Part shown: positions 8,652-17,300 of the stretch, piece after piece | Numbering within the stretch: the stretch's first letter is position 1 | Layout of the letters: every line of letters starts with the position of its first letter | Assembly: GCA_031257775.1 (NCBI GenBank) | Contig: JAIROA010000109.1 | Location: forward strand, 1 to 42,451 | Origin: Synergistaceae bacterium | Lineage (GTDB): Bacteria; Synergistota; Synergistia; Synergistales; Synergistaceae | Direction: 5' to 3' | DNA length: 42,451 nt | Made by a program: the position numbers and the translations under genes | The notes under the pieces: generated by a model | What the model was told of the DNA's origin: nothing | Databases searched by the model: none | Seen by the model: the letters and a program-made list of their open reading frames with translations, nothing else

Positions 8652-9571
8652 CTTGCAATCTCCCCTTTTTCCCTCGTCTCATCCTCGCCGTCGAACTGCC
8701 AGGACAAAAGCTCGACAAGCCCGTCCGCGGCGGCTATAAGAAAAGGATGCCGCGAAACTACCGTGCCAGGCTTTTGCCTGGGCTTCCAGCCTACGCCCTG
8801 CCCGGAGACCCTGGCGCGCCAGATGAAGAGTTTTTTGCCGTCCAGCGCGGCAAACGCGCCCGGAAACGGATGCGTCAGCGCGCGGATTTGATTGTATATC
8901 TGTTCCGCTGATTTGTTCCAGTCGATTATGCCGTCTTCCGGCCTGCGCCGGCCGAACTTCGTTGCCATGGACTCGTCCTGCGGCGTCATGGGCGGGCACC
9001 CGGCCTCGATGGAGGCAAGCGAGCGCGACAGCACCAGGCGCGAAGCAGCGGCGACTTTTTTAAAGACATCCAGAGCCGTGTCCTCGTATGCTATCTGAAC
9101 CGGTGCCTGATCCACGATATCTCCCTTGTCGGCTAACTCCGTCATCACGTGGAGCGTGGCGCCTGTCTGGGCCTCGCCGTTCAGCACAGCCCAGTTGACG
9201 CATGCGCGTCCGCGATACCTCGGAAGCAGCGCCCCGTGAATGTTATAGGCGCCCAGGCGCGGAATGGCAAGCGCCTCGCCCGGTATCAAAGCCCTGTAAT
9301 AAATGGAAAGGATGATCTCGATCCCCGTTTCACGGAGGAAGCCAAGCGCGTCAGGGCCGATTTTCGAGTCCGTTCTGGCCGGGACGCCGTTTTCCCTTGC
9401 GAGAGCGGCCACAGGCCTGAACCATATCTCCTCTTTCGGGTCATCCTCATGCGTAAACACCGCCGCCACGTTCGCCCGCGACATAAACAGATCCTCAAGG
9501 CAGACGTACCCGGGCTCGCTGTAGGCAAAAACAGCGATCTTGGGCCTGGGGTCACTCACTGCCGCGCTCAT
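8648..9571 (-). CDS. ArnA formyltransferase part: UDP-4-amino-arabinose formyltransferase
   Basis: This enzyme transfers a formyl group from 10-formyl-tetrahydrofolate to UDP-4-amino-4-deoxy-arabinose. It has 307 residues, equivalent to the N-terminal half of E. coli ArnA. Visible are the catalytic Asn/His in AYNIHGALLPRYRGRA, then GATLHVMTELADKGDIVDQ with the catalytic Asp, and a C-terminal FMT-C-like domain. It is not a methionyl-tRNA formyltransferase by context: it lies between arnC and the arnA dehydrogenase gene. It starts at ATG 9571 (GGTGA 9 nt upstream), inside the last 20 nt of arnC; GTG 9559 is an alternative. The symbol is left blank because the arnA name is given to the other half. 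Confidence 0.85.
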   Translation of the reverse strand: MSAAVSDPRPKIAVFAYSEPGYVCLEDLFMSRANVAAVFTHEDDPKEEIWFRPVAALARENGVPARTDSKIGPDALGFLRETGIEIILSIYYRALIPGEALAIPRLGAYNIHGALLPRYRGRACVNWAVLNGEAQTGATLHVMTELADKGDIVDQAPVQIAYEDTALDVFKKVAAASRLVLSRSLASIEAGCPPMTPQDESMATKFGRRRPEDGIIDWNKSAEQIYNQIRALTHPFPGAFAALDGKKLFIWRARVSGQGVGWKPRQKPGTVVSRHPFLIAAADGLVELLSWQFDGEDETREKGEIAR

Positions 9572-10487
9572 AGATTTTTTTCACCACGAATCTGGGCCTC
9601 CTGCTCACTTCCCTGTAGATTCTCCCGACATATTCACCCGTTATGCCGAGGCTCATCAGCGTTATTCCCGTCATCAGGAACTGTATCCCCATCAGCGTAA
9701 AGACGCCTTCCACCTCAGGGCCCAGAACGACCCGCCTGACCATTATGAAACACACGAGCAGCAGCGACAGGATGGAGAGCGCCATGCCGGACATGGTGAC
9801 CATCTGGAGCGGTACCAGAGTGAAGCTCGTCATCAGATCGAAATTAAGCCGCACAAGCTGCGCAATCCCGTACTTGGATGTGCCTCTTTCCCTCTCCCTG
9901 TGCGGGACGGGAATCTCAATTGGATTAGCCGAGAACTTCCGCCCTAAAGCCGGGATAAATGTCGTGGTCTCGCAGCTCGCGTTTATTATATCGATTATGC
10001 GCTTATCGTAACCGCGCAGCATGCAGCCGTAGTCACGGATATCGAGACGCGCCATGCGGTTCGTCAGCCGATTTACCGCCCTGGAAGCGATTTTCCTGAA
10101 TATGGGATCCTGCCTGTCAATGCGGTACGTCCCGACCGTATCGTATCCCTCGTCCATCTTAGCCAAAATATCGGGTATGGCCTCCGGCGGGTTTTGCAGA
10201 TCGGCGTCGAGCGTTATTATCTTTTCGCCCCTGGCCTGCTCGAAACCTGCCATAATTGCCATGTGCTGGCCGAAATTGCCGTTTAAGTCAACAACACGGA
10301 CTTCGGGGCGCGCTTTGTGAAGATCGTAAAGCATCGCAAACGACCTGTCGCGGCTTCCGTCATTGACAAAGATTATCTCGTACGCGCGGCCCAGTGATTT
10401 CAGGACGGGTTCAAGCTCCGCGAAGAGGGGGCCTATCGACTCTTCCTCGTTATAGACAGGTATGATCACGGAAATTTCTGGTTTCAT
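9552..10487 (-). CDS. arnC: ArnC undecaprenyl-phosphate 4-deoxy-4-formamido-L-arabinose transferase
   Basis: This GT2 family membrane glycosyltransferase moves formamido-arabinose from UDP to undecaprenyl phosphate at the inner face of the cytoplasmic membrane. It has 311 residues. ISVIIPVYNEEESIGPLF is the nucleotide-binding start, ITLDADLQNPPEAIP contains the metal-binding Asp motif, and two hydrophobic helices lie near the C-terminus (around residues 230-300). The ORF track start (10517) lies upstream of the ribosome binding site; ATG 10487 follows AGGAGG at good spacing and overlaps the arnT TGA stop by one base. Confidence 0.9.
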   Translation of the reverse strand: MKPEISVIIPVYNEEESIGPLFAELEPVLKSLGRAYEIIFVNDGSRDRSFAMLYDLHKARPEVRVVDLNGNFGQHMAIMAGFEQARGEKIITLDADLQNPPEAIPDILAKMDEGYDTVGTYRIDRQDPIFRKIASRAVNRLTNRMARLDIRDYGCMLRGYDKRIIDIINASCETTTFIPALGRKFSANPIEIPVPHRERERGTSKYGIAQLVRLNFDLMTSFTLVPLQMVTMSGMALSILSLLLVCFIMVRRVVLGPEVEGVFTLMGIQFLMTGITLMSLGITGEYVGRIYREVSRRPRFVVKKIYERGSE

Positions 10488-12136
10488 CAGCGCCTCCTGT
10501 TGAAGATTATCACGCAATCCTCCGCCTCTATGGTTTTTTTGCCGGCGCCGGGGCCATCCGGGAATAGATCGCCGCTGCGCTCTTTATCTATTATAAGGGC
10601 TAACGGCTCGCCGGCGCCCCATCGCTCCAAAAACTCGCGCCCATTCATGAACCACTCGGCCCTTTCGCCCTCCCCGGCCTCACGCGCCCCGTATTCAAGC
10701 TCGCCAAGAGCATCGACTAAGATCACGCGCTCTTTCGCGTAAAACGGCACCCCGTGGAGCATCTCGCCGTAAATGGCAATCCTCTCATCCGGCATTTTAT
10801 CCGATATCGCGGCCTGGGCTGCCGAGTACGCCGAGCGCGTCCTAGCCAAAGGAATATAAACGGACTGAAGGCTGAGGGAGAAAATCAAGGCCCCGGCACA
10901 GAACGCCACGACGGCGCCATTCAAGTCGCCCCTTACCCGCCAGCGGATAAGAGCGCCCAAAGACCCTGACAATAGACCGAATGACAAAGTCCCCGCCAAC
11001 GCAGCCTGCACCGGCTTGCTCAGATAATTTCCGGTCAGGGCGAATATGAATAACGATGAGACAAACAGCCCGCAAACGGCAAAGCTACAGGCCATAGCGC
11101 CGCCGATCCATCGCCCGCCGCGCATCATCCTGTCGATGTTCCGCGCTATTAGAATGGCAACGGGAGGCAGGCATGGAACGATGTACGGGATGAGCTTCGA
11201 GCTGGATATCGAGAAAAAAATCAGGATCACGGCAAACCAAACGATAAGGAACATATTGGCTTCCTTCTCGTCCCGGGAAGACGGAGACCTGATTATGCCG
11301 CCTTTAGCGAAAAGGGACGGGAGAAAACCAGTCCACGGCATCACGCCGGCGGGGACAAGCGGGAGGAAAAACCAAAATGGCTCGTAGCGGCTATGCATCC
11401 TCGTGGCGTAGCGCAGAAAATGCTCCTGTATGAAAAAAAACCTGAAAAAATCCGGATTTTCCCTGCAAACCAGATAAAACCACGGAACGGATGTCACGAA
11501 AAAAAGCAATATTCCTGGAGCGTATAGGGCATGCGGAAGCAATCGCCATTTCTTCGTAAAGACGGCGTACCAGAATATTATGCCGACAGGAAGCACGATG
11601 CCTATCAGGCCCTTTGTCAGAACGGCAAGGGCCATCGCGGAGTAAAAAATCAGATACCATCGCTTATCCGATGAGGACGCGCCTAAGTAAAAGGCTGCCA
11701 TCGCCACGGTAATGAACGCGGAAACCAGCATGTCGGTAAGAGCGAGCGTCCCGATCGCGAAATAAAGGAACGACGTGCCCAGAACGGTCGCTGCCAGGAT
11801 CCCCGTTCTTTTCCCAAAAACGCGGGTTCCGAAACCCCATGCCGCGCCTATCCCCAACAGGGCTGCCAATGCGGAGGGAAGCCTCGCCGGAAACTCGCCC
11901 TCGCCAAAAATTTTATAGCCCGCCGCGATCATCCAGTACGTCAGCGCAGGCTTTTCAAAATATTTTACGTAGTTCAGCTTAGGCGTGATATAGTCGCCGC
12001 TTTCCGCCATCTCGCGCGGTATCTCCGCGTACCGCCCCTCGTCAGGCTCAAAAAGCGGATGAGTCCCAAGCGGCGTAAGATAAATCGCCAAAAAGAACGC
12101 GCACAAAAGCAAGGGGAGATATTTTATGTTTTTCAT
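10487..12136 (-). CDS. arnT: ArnT-type lipid A 4-amino-4-deoxy-L-arabinose transferase
   Basis: This inner-membrane GT83/PMT-fold glycosyltransferase moves aminoarabinose from undecaprenyl phosphate to lipid A phosphates on the periplasmic side. This lowers negative charge and protects against cationic peptides such as polymyxin. It has 549 residues. An N-terminal membrane helix is followed by the periplasmic loop LFEPDEGRYAEIPREM with the conserved acidic residues, and then about ten more hydrophobic helices. FFFIQEHFLRYATRMH and EPFWFFLPLV match the family. It is the first gene of the arn operon seen here. A GAGG ribosome binding site precedes ATG 12136. arnB and ugd are not in the window. 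Confidence 0.9.
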   Translation of the reverse strand: MKNIKYLPLLLCAFFLAIYLTPLGTHPLFEPDEGRYAEIPREMAESGDYITPKLNYVKYFEKPALTYWMIAAGYKIFGEGEFPARLPSALAALLGIGAAWGFGTRVFGKRTGILAATVLGTSFLYFAIGTLALTDMLVSAFITVAMAAFYLGASSSDKRWYLIFYSAMALAVLTKGLIGIVLPVGIIFWYAVFTKKWRLLPHALYAPGILLFFVTSVPWFYLVCRENPDFFRFFFIQEHFLRYATRMHSRYEPFWFFLPLVPAGVMPWTGFLPSLFAKGGIIRSPSSRDEKEANMFLIVWFAVILIFFSISSSKLIPYIVPCLPPVAILIARNIDRMMRGGRWIGGAMACSFAVCGLFVSSLFIFALTGNYLSKPVQAALAGTLSFGLLSGSLGALIRWRVRGDLNGAVVAFCAGALIFSLSLQSVYIPLARTRSAYSAAQAAISDKMPDERIAIYGEMLHGVPFYAKERVILVDALGELEYGAREAGEGERAEWFMNGREFLERWGAGEPLALIIDKERSGDLFPDGPGAGKKTIEAEDCVIIFNRRR

Positions 12137-12379
12137 GCCGCAGCCTCATTTTTTTTATATTTTTTATAAGCTTTGCATGATATTTTTTTAATTTTAGATA
12201 TGTTATGTGCGCCTCCCGTTTTCATTGAAGGCATCATCAGGCGCGATGATTCCATTGCGCTATATATCTCATTATTTTCCGCTTGCGTCAATACTGAAAA
12301 ATGACTATAGGCACAATTTATTGTATTATGTGTGTTATGTAATGCATGGAGTCTGATTTTGCCAAGGAGAGACCAGGCT
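12137..12379. other. AT-rich divergent intergenic region (arnT / DUF2207 gene)
   Basis: This 243-bp gap is markedly more AT-rich than the flanking genes and must hold the promoters of both divergent units. On the plus strand a weak candidate is TTGCGT (12283-12288), a 17-bp spacer, then TATAGG (12306-12311). I could not settle a minus-strand promoter for arnT. No RNA gene or repeat was recognised. Confidence 0.4.
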
Positions 12380-13888
12380 ATGGAAGAAAGTCATGCCGTT
12401 TCCCAAAAAAAACCGCATCGGGCGCCTTTTTGGCTCTCTTTGCGCTTTGTCCGCCTCGCTCCGGCGCTTCTTATTCTTATATCGCGCGCCCTGTCGCCGG
12501 CAACGGCTTTAGCGGGCGAGCCCGCGTCCATTTACAGGATTACCGAGAGCTGGATAGGCTCGCATTTTTTAACGCTTTTTTCCATTTCTTCCTTTCTGAT
12601 AGTCGTCTGGTACAGCGGAAGCTGGCTGCTGTGCGCCAGCGACACGAAACTCAAAACGCCGTATCCTATATTTCATATTCCGTACGGGCTCGAGCCGGGC
12701 TATATCGGCTATATAAAAAAGCTCTGTTTCGAGCCTGAGCTGTTCCTGGCTGACTTGATAGATTTGGGCATCCGGGGATTCGTGGTCATCACGCCGCTCG
12801 AAAACGCGCTCTCCGTCTCGAGGACGCAAAAGCGCTGGAACGAGCTTTCCCAGGCGCACAGGGCCATTATGGAGAGTCTGTTTGAAGGCGGGAAACCGAG
12901 CGCCCTTTTAAGCGGGATCGACGGCGCCGGAAGCGATGCCGACATTGCCTTCACTAAAAAAAAGATATCGCTCATGCCGTCCTTTTACGGCGTAAACAGG
13001 AGGGCAAAGGCGCAAAGAGCGGATGCCGGCAGAAAGTTCCCGGCTCTCGTGAAATGGAACTGGAAGCCCGTCCTTTTCGGGCTGCCGCTTTTTATCCCGT
13101 TCTTGCTGCTCATGAGGGCTTTGCCTGGCGGCTTATCGCAATACGCTTTGCCGTCCGGGCTGGCGGTTCTTTTCTTTATGCCGTTTTTCACCGCCGCGGT
13201 CAAGACTGTGACAAAACTAAGAAAATACCGGGCTTCCAGAGAGAACGCCGAAGGCGCCGCCGAAAACGGTCATCTCAGGCGCGCAAAGGGGACAAGGCAC
13301 ATGAAGAGAAAAAGCGACGCCTTCGCGATTATGGCTCATTCCTTAATGATCGTTGCGCTGCTTGCGGTATTTTCCATCGTCATTCCGTTTTTCATCATCA
13401 GCGGCCTGCTTTCGATACTGTTCGCTGGCACACTCGATCCTCGCGTACCCACCTGCACCGGGGCCGCAATCGCCTCCGCGCTCGTATTTTCGGCCATCAT
13501 GCCGGCGCGCACCCCGGAAGGCAGGAAACTTCTCCTCCGCGCTGAAGGCTTTGAGATGTTCCTTAAAACCGCCGAAAAAAAACGGCTGGAGACTCTCTAT
13601 CCATTCCGCGGCCAAAAAATCCCGGAGTTCACCTTGGATCTGTTCGAGCGCTTTCTGCCGTATGCCTTCGCGCTCGGCGTTGCCGAGACATGGGCTGAGT
13701 CGTTCGAGGCGATGCTTCTGGAATCCGTATACAGCCCAGTCTGGCACAACGGCACCTTTCACATCCGCTCATTTTGCGCGGGGATGCGGCACCTTAGCCT
13801 GGCAATAAGCGCCGCGCCGCGAAAAAACAGACGCGGCGCAAGAGGCGCGAAAACGCTTTCGCCCGCCGGGCGCAGAAGGGGCCGTTAG
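12380..13888 (+). CDS. DUF2207-type membrane protein lacking the usual N-terminal domain
   Basis: Predicted inner-membrane protein of 502 residues and unknown function. The N-terminus has a signal-like hydrophobic stretch (about residues 20-45) and a second membrane helix (about 60-85). The following FHIPYGLEPGYIGYI and DLIDLGIRGFVVI resemble the segment after the first helix of DUF2207 proteins. Near the end, GFEMFLKTAEKKRLETLYPF and FERFLPYAFALGVAETWAESF are close to DUF2207 C-terminal signatures. The roughly 200-residue N-terminal extracytoplasmic domain that usually precedes the first helix is absent. The start is ATG 12380, with AAGGAG 10 nt upstream, rather than TTG 12332. The C-terminal tail is basic. 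Confidence 0.7.
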   Translation: MEESHAVSQKKPHRAPFWLSLRFVRLAPALLILISRALSPATALAGEPASIYRITESWIGSHFLTLFSISSFLIVVWYSGSWLLCASDTKLKTPYPIFHIPYGLEPGYIGYIKKLCFEPELFLADLIDLGIRGFVVITPLENALSVSRTQKRWNELSQAHRAIMESLFEGGKPSALLSGIDGAGSDADIAFTKKKISLMPSFYGVNRRAKAQRADAGRKFPALVKWNWKPVLFGLPLFIPFLLLMRALPGGLSQYALPSGLAVLFFMPFFTAAVKTVTKLRKYRASRENAEGAAENGHLRRAKGTRHMKRKSDAFAIMAHSLMIVALLAVFSIVIPFFIISGLLSILFAGTLDPRVPTCTGAAIASALVFSAIMPARTPEGRKLLLRAEGFEMFLKTAEKKRLETLYPFRGQKIPEFTLDLFERFLPYAFALGVAETWAESFEAMLLESVYSPVWHNGTFHIRSFCAGMRHLSLAISAAPRKNRRGARGAKTLSPAGRRRGR

Positions 13889-14113
13889 ATCAGCGCGCCA
13901 GCTCTCGCGACGCAGACGCATTCCTCCGGGCAAACCCCGCTTAGGAAATCATAAGCATTAAGGGCGAATATAAAAGTCAGGTTGGCTTGTAATTAAAATT
14001 ACTGAGCCCAATACTCGTTTTTTATAGTAACATTTGATTTAGAATCGGAATTATCAGGCTTTTAACGATAAGTCGGCATGTTCTTAAAATTAGAGTTATC
14101 AGGAGGGGAACTT
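13889..14113. other. Intergenic region with palindrome and dispersed-repeat copy
   Basis: This 225-bp AT-rich gap lies ahead of the FMN reductase gene. It contains a GTAATT/AATTAC inverted repeat with a 2-nt centre (13989-14002), a possible -10 (TATAGT, 14023-14028), and one half-copy of the 18-bp repeat also found at the window's right end (14031-14048). No clear -35 was identified. Confidence 0.4.
14031..14048 (+). repeat. Dispersed 18-bp repeat, single arm
   Basis: CATTTGATTTAGAATCGG is identical to the last 18 bases of the window (42434-42451), where it forms the right arm of a perfect palindrome. Here only one arm is present. It lies about 65 bp upstream of the FMN reductase start. Confidence 0.7.
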
Positions 14114-14659
14114 ATGTCACAGGAAAAACCGAGAATTTTGGTGCTAATAGGCGGAATCTCCAAGGACTCGATCAATAAGAAGCTGTTTGGCTTTTTCAGG
14201 GATGAGGCAAAAGACGCGTTTGAGTTCGATGAGTTTGACATAAAATCGCTTCCGTTTTTCTCTCAGGACATTGAAGCGGATCCGCCCGCCGTAGCCGCGG
14301 ACTTTAAGGAGCGCGTCAAGGCCTGCCGTGGCGTACTTTTAATCACTCCAGAGTACAACAGGTCTTTCCCCGGCGTCCTCAAGAACGCGCTCGACTGGGG
14401 GTCGCGCCCGTATGGGCAGAACCTTTGGAGCGGGAAGCGGGCCGGGATCATCGGAACAAGCCCAGGGGCAATCGGCACGTTCGGGGCGCAAAACCAGATG
14501 CGGCAGATAATGAACTTTCTCAACCTACAGACCATGAACCAGCCGGAGTTCTACTTTAAATTCCCGAGTGAGCTTGAAAACGGCAAGCTCCCCGGCTCGG
14601 CCAACGATTTTCTGAAAAGCTACATCGCGAAGTTCAAGGAGTGGATGGATAAAGCGTAA
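14114..14659 (+). CDS. NAD(P)H-dependent FMN reductase (flavodoxin-like fold)
   Basis: Cytosolic flavin-dependent reductase of the NADPH-dependent FMN reductase (ChrR/YieF-like) family, 181 residues, probably reducing quinones or other electrophiles. The N-terminal ILVLIGGISKDSINKKL forms the FMN phosphate-binding loop. LLITPEYNRSFPGVLKNALDW is the family signature, and AGIIGTSPGAIGTFGAQ the second flavin loop. The ORF track starts at 14078; ATG 14114 follows AGGAGGGG with suitable spacing and is the better start. The gene stands alone and converges on the capA-like gene. The natural substrate cannot be inferred. Confidence 0.9.
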   Translation: MSQEKPRILVLIGGISKDSINKKLFGFFRDEAKDAFEFDEFDIKSLPFFSQDIEADPPAVAADFKERVKACRGVLLITPEYNRSFPGVLKNALDWGSRPYGQNLWSGKRAGIIGTSPGAIGTFGAQNQMRQIMNFLNLQTMNQPEFYFKFPSELENGKLPGSANDFLKSYIAKFKEWMDKA

Positions 14660-14669
14660 AAATAAACTG

Positions 14670-15869
14670 TCACTCCAGTGTTTTGCTGCGCGGCATCGGC
14701 AGTTTATCCGGGGAAGACGCGTCCCATAGGACGTAAAATCCGTCGGCCTCAGGCGTTTTGGCAGCGCCAAGGTACTCCAGGACGCGCTCCCCGGCCAGGC
14801 GGGCTCTTCGCAGTTCGGCGGCGGCAAGGCCCGAGTGGTTGAATATCGGGCTCGTCCCTCCGTAGACGACCTCGACAAGCCGCCGGGATTTATGTTTTGT
14901 GGCGGAAACGGCGACAGGGGCAATCGACACGCGCGCGAGGCGGGCGGACTCATGCGGCATTTTTTCAACGTCTATGGCTAAGACGACGCTCCGCTCCCGC
15001 GGAAGCGTCCGCTGAAAAGAGACGAAGTTGCCAAGCGAATAAGCCACGAGCGCCGGGCCCCTGTCGGAACTCGCTATTTCGACCGTCTGGAGGACATGGG
15101 GGTGCGTGCCAATAACAAGGCTGGCGCCGTTCTCGATGCTAAAAGCTGCCATGCGGCGCTGTTCTTCGGACGGGACAAGGCTATACTCGCTGCCCCAGTG
15201 AAAACAGGCGACGATCACATCGGGGCTTGTGTTCTGTGCCTTCCTGAGCCCTTCGGCAACCGCGTTTTGCGAGATGACGTTGAGATGAACGTCATCGGAG
15301 GAATTATATTCCGGCAGGGGCGCGTTGCTTCCGTAACAATAATTAACGAAAGCCCACTTCAAGCCACCGTAATCAATCAGCAACGCGTCGTTCGGAGCTA
15401 CATCCCCGTGCCCAAGCCCTGTCCACGATATTCCGGCATTGTCCAGGACGGAGATAGTCCGCGCCGCCCCGGAAACCCCTCTATCCAGTATGTGGTTCGT
15501 CGACAGCGTAAGCACCCTGATTCCAAGATCGGCCAGCGATCCGGCAAGCTCGTCCGGCGTGTTGAAGCTGGGATATCCAGCGTAGCCCCTTTTTTCGCCC
15601 GCGAATACCGTCTCAAGATTTCCCACCGCCAGCGAGTCGTAGAAAAGCGGCCTCACGCGGCGAAACTGCGGGCTGAAATCCCAGGACGCGCCTCTTTTCG
15701 CGCTTTCCAGCTGCTGGTCATGCGCCATTATGTCGCCAATAAACACCGCCCTCGCGCGGACAGGCGCATCAGCGAACGCGGCGCGGCAAGGCGCAATAAT
15801 AAAGGCTAGCGCGGAAATGAGAATGGCTAAACGAAACGGGTTTTCACGCCGATCTGATATGAAAAACAA
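14670..15869 (-). CDS. CapA-family (poly-gamma-glutamate capsule synthesis-like) exported protein
   Basis: 399 residues with an N-terminal signal peptide (basic start, hydrophobic core about residues 13-32, Ala-rich cleavage region) and a PGA_cap/CapA metallophosphatase-like domain. Motifs visible are FIGDIMAHDQ, SLAVGNLETVFAGE, LSTNHILDRG, CFHWGSEY and VIGTHPHVLQ, which hold the conserved Asp, Asn and His residues. No capB/capC neighbour is present, so a true poly-glutamate capsule role is not supported; many lone CapA-like proteins have unknown function. The only plausible start in this frame is TTG 15869, just 6 nt after the mtnK-like stop, suggesting coupled translation. Confidence 0.8.
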   Translation of the reverse strand: MFFISDRRENPFRLAILISALAFIIAPCRAAFADAPVRARAVFIGDIMAHDQQLESAKRGASWDFSPQFRRVRPLFYDSLAVGNLETVFAGEKRGYAGYPSFNTPDELAGSLADLGIRVLTLSTNHILDRGVSGAARTISVLDNAGISWTGLGHGDVAPNDALLIDYGGLKWAFVNYCYGSNAPLPEYNSSDDVHLNVISQNAVAEGLRKAQNTSPDVIVACFHWGSEYSLVPSEEQRRMAAFSIENGASLVIGTHPHVLQTVEIASSDRGPALVAYSLGNFVSFQRTLPRERSVVLAIDVEKMPHESARLARVSIAPVAVSATKHKSRRLVEVVYGGTSPIFNHSGLAAAELRRARLAGERVLEYLGAAKTPEADGFYVLWDASSPDKLPMPRSKTLE

Positions 15870-15875
15870 ACCGCA

Positions 15876-17138
15876 TCACACGTCCCCGATTTTTTCCCGG
15901 AAGGACTCAGCGGCGCCGCGGATGATGTCCGTTATGTCGTCCGGCCTGGAGACTTCGTTGCGCCTCATTATCAGGCTGTAGCCCGTGGCCATCGCGAGAG
16001 CCCGTGCCCTGTTACGGAGCGCCGCGTCAGGGAGGACGTCGAAGTCGAACGTCTCCGCGTACCCTCCGACCCTGGAGCATATCTGCGAGCCCATGAAGCC
16101 GCAAACCTCCCGCACGTAATCCAGCAAAAGGCCGTCAAGGCATTCCGGATAGGGGCGGAAGATATCCTTCACGTCGCGCTCCCAGCACTCCGCGAAGACG
16201 CGGCAGTATTCTTTCATCGTCCCGCTGATGTATCCCAGGATCTCGTCACGGTAGCCAGACCGTTCCTCCTCCGTCCACTCCTTGTGATAAAACCACGTGT
16301 CGTAGGTGTACACAAGGTTGCCGAGAAGATACCCTGAATCCGACGAGAATGGCCCCATGTGCGTGTATTCCATGTCGATGATCTTCATCTGGCCGCCGTC
16401 TATCATGGTGTTCGACGTGTGCAGGTCGCCATGGACGAGGCACTCCAGCTTCTTCATATAAATATCGCGCAATTTCAGAAGCTCTATATTGACGTCGCGC
16501 TTGTCCCAGAAAATATCAGAGATCTCTCTGTGCAGCGGGTCTGGCGGTTCGGTTTCAAAGTCTATGGCTTCAGTCAGCGACTTCCTCAGAAAAAGAATCG
16601 TCTCCATGATGAGGCTCATTTCAGGGCTCGTGAACTTGCACGCCAGCTCCTTGTGGATTCCCTGGTCAAGGCACAGCTCAGACGTGTAAAAGTTGATCTT
16701 CGCGATAAATTCACCCATCATCTTCGGAAAATGCGGATACCTGCGCCCGCGTGAGAGCCCGAAGCGCATTATCCCAAGCTTTCCGCAGTCCTCTGAAATG
16801 AACAGGTTGTTCTCGCTGTCCACGTGGATAAGTTTCGGAACGTATTGCGGCACGATCGCCGAGCGGATCCGGACAATGTCCACCTCAGAGCCGCTCCGCC
16901 CGACCGGCATGGGATACACGCCCTCGCCTAAAAGCTTAAGATACGGCTTCGCCTGCTTCACTATGACGGAATTTCCGTCATCATCCCAGACGCGGTACAA
17001 ATGGTTCACGTAGCCGTCGCCGTCCGTCTCGTTGCGCCCTATCTCCCGAACGCCAAGCGCTGCCCCCCGGGCAAAAAAAATCCCCCGTTCCCGGACATAC
17101 TCAACCACCTTGCCAGCGTCAAGATCTCGATACAACAT
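15876..17138 (-). CDS. mtnK: S-methyl-5-thioribose kinase-like protein
   Basis: Protein of the aminoglycoside phosphotransferase/choline kinase fold, 420 residues, closest in motif pattern to MtnK, which phosphorylates methylthioribose in the methionine salvage pathway. Visible are NHLYRVWDDDGNSVIVKQAKPY (ATP-binding lysine), the catalytic LVHGDLHTSNTMIDG (Asp of HGD) and KIIDMEYTHMGP (metal-binding Asp). The length matches MtnK (about 400). A good promoter lies 48 bp upstream, and ATG 17138 follows a GGGGGA ribosome binding site. No other mtn gene is in view and its operon partner is a CapA-like protein, so the substrate could differ; I hold the family strongly and the exact function moderately. 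Confidence 0.75.
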   Translation of the reverse strand: MLYRDLDAGKVVEYVRERGIFFARGAALGVREIGRNETDGDGYVNHLYRVWDDDGNSVIVKQAKPYLKLLGEGVYPMPVGRSGSEVDIVRIRSAIVPQYVPKLIHVDSENNLFISEDCGKLGIMRFGLSRGRRYPHFPKMMGEFIAKINFYTSELCLDQGIHKELACKFTSPEMSLIMETILFLRKSLTEAIDFETEPPDPLHREISDIFWDKRDVNIELLKLRDIYMKKLECLVHGDLHTSNTMIDGGQMKIIDMEYTHMGPFSSDSGYLLGNLVYTYDTWFYHKEWTEEERSGYRDEILGYISGTMKEYCRVFAECWERDVKDIFRPYPECLDGLLLDYVREVCGFMGSQICSRVGGYAETFDFDVLPDAALRNRARALAMATGYSLIMRRNEVSRPDDITDIIRGAAESFREKIGDV

Positions 17139-17185
17139 CAGTATCCCCCAAGGGAAATTTTATTGAATGCTATTCTAATGTCTTA

Positions 17186-17214
17186 ATAATACACGCATAG
17201 CCCGATTATGTAAA
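17186..17214 (-). promoter_or_regulatory. Sigma-70-type promoter for mtnK-capA
   Basis: On the minus strand TTTACA (17209-17214) is followed after 17 bp by TATTAT (17186-17191), each matching consensus at 5 of 6 positions. It lies 48 bp upstream of the mtnK-like start codon. Confidence 0.65.
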
Positions 17215-17250
17215 TCGCCATATTTTTGCCTGCCCGAAATACGATCCGCG

Positions 17251-17259
17251 TGATATGAT
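17251..17259 (+). promoter_or_regulatory. Extended -10 element upstream of amrB
   Basis: TGATATGAT (17251-17259) is an extended -10 (TGnTATGAT). The -35 at the expected distance is poor, which is acceptable for extended -10 promoters. It lies about 40 bp upstream of the amrB start. Confidence 0.45.
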
Positions 17260-17300
17260 GCTTTCCATGAAATGTAAAAATTTTTATGGAGGTGACCGTG

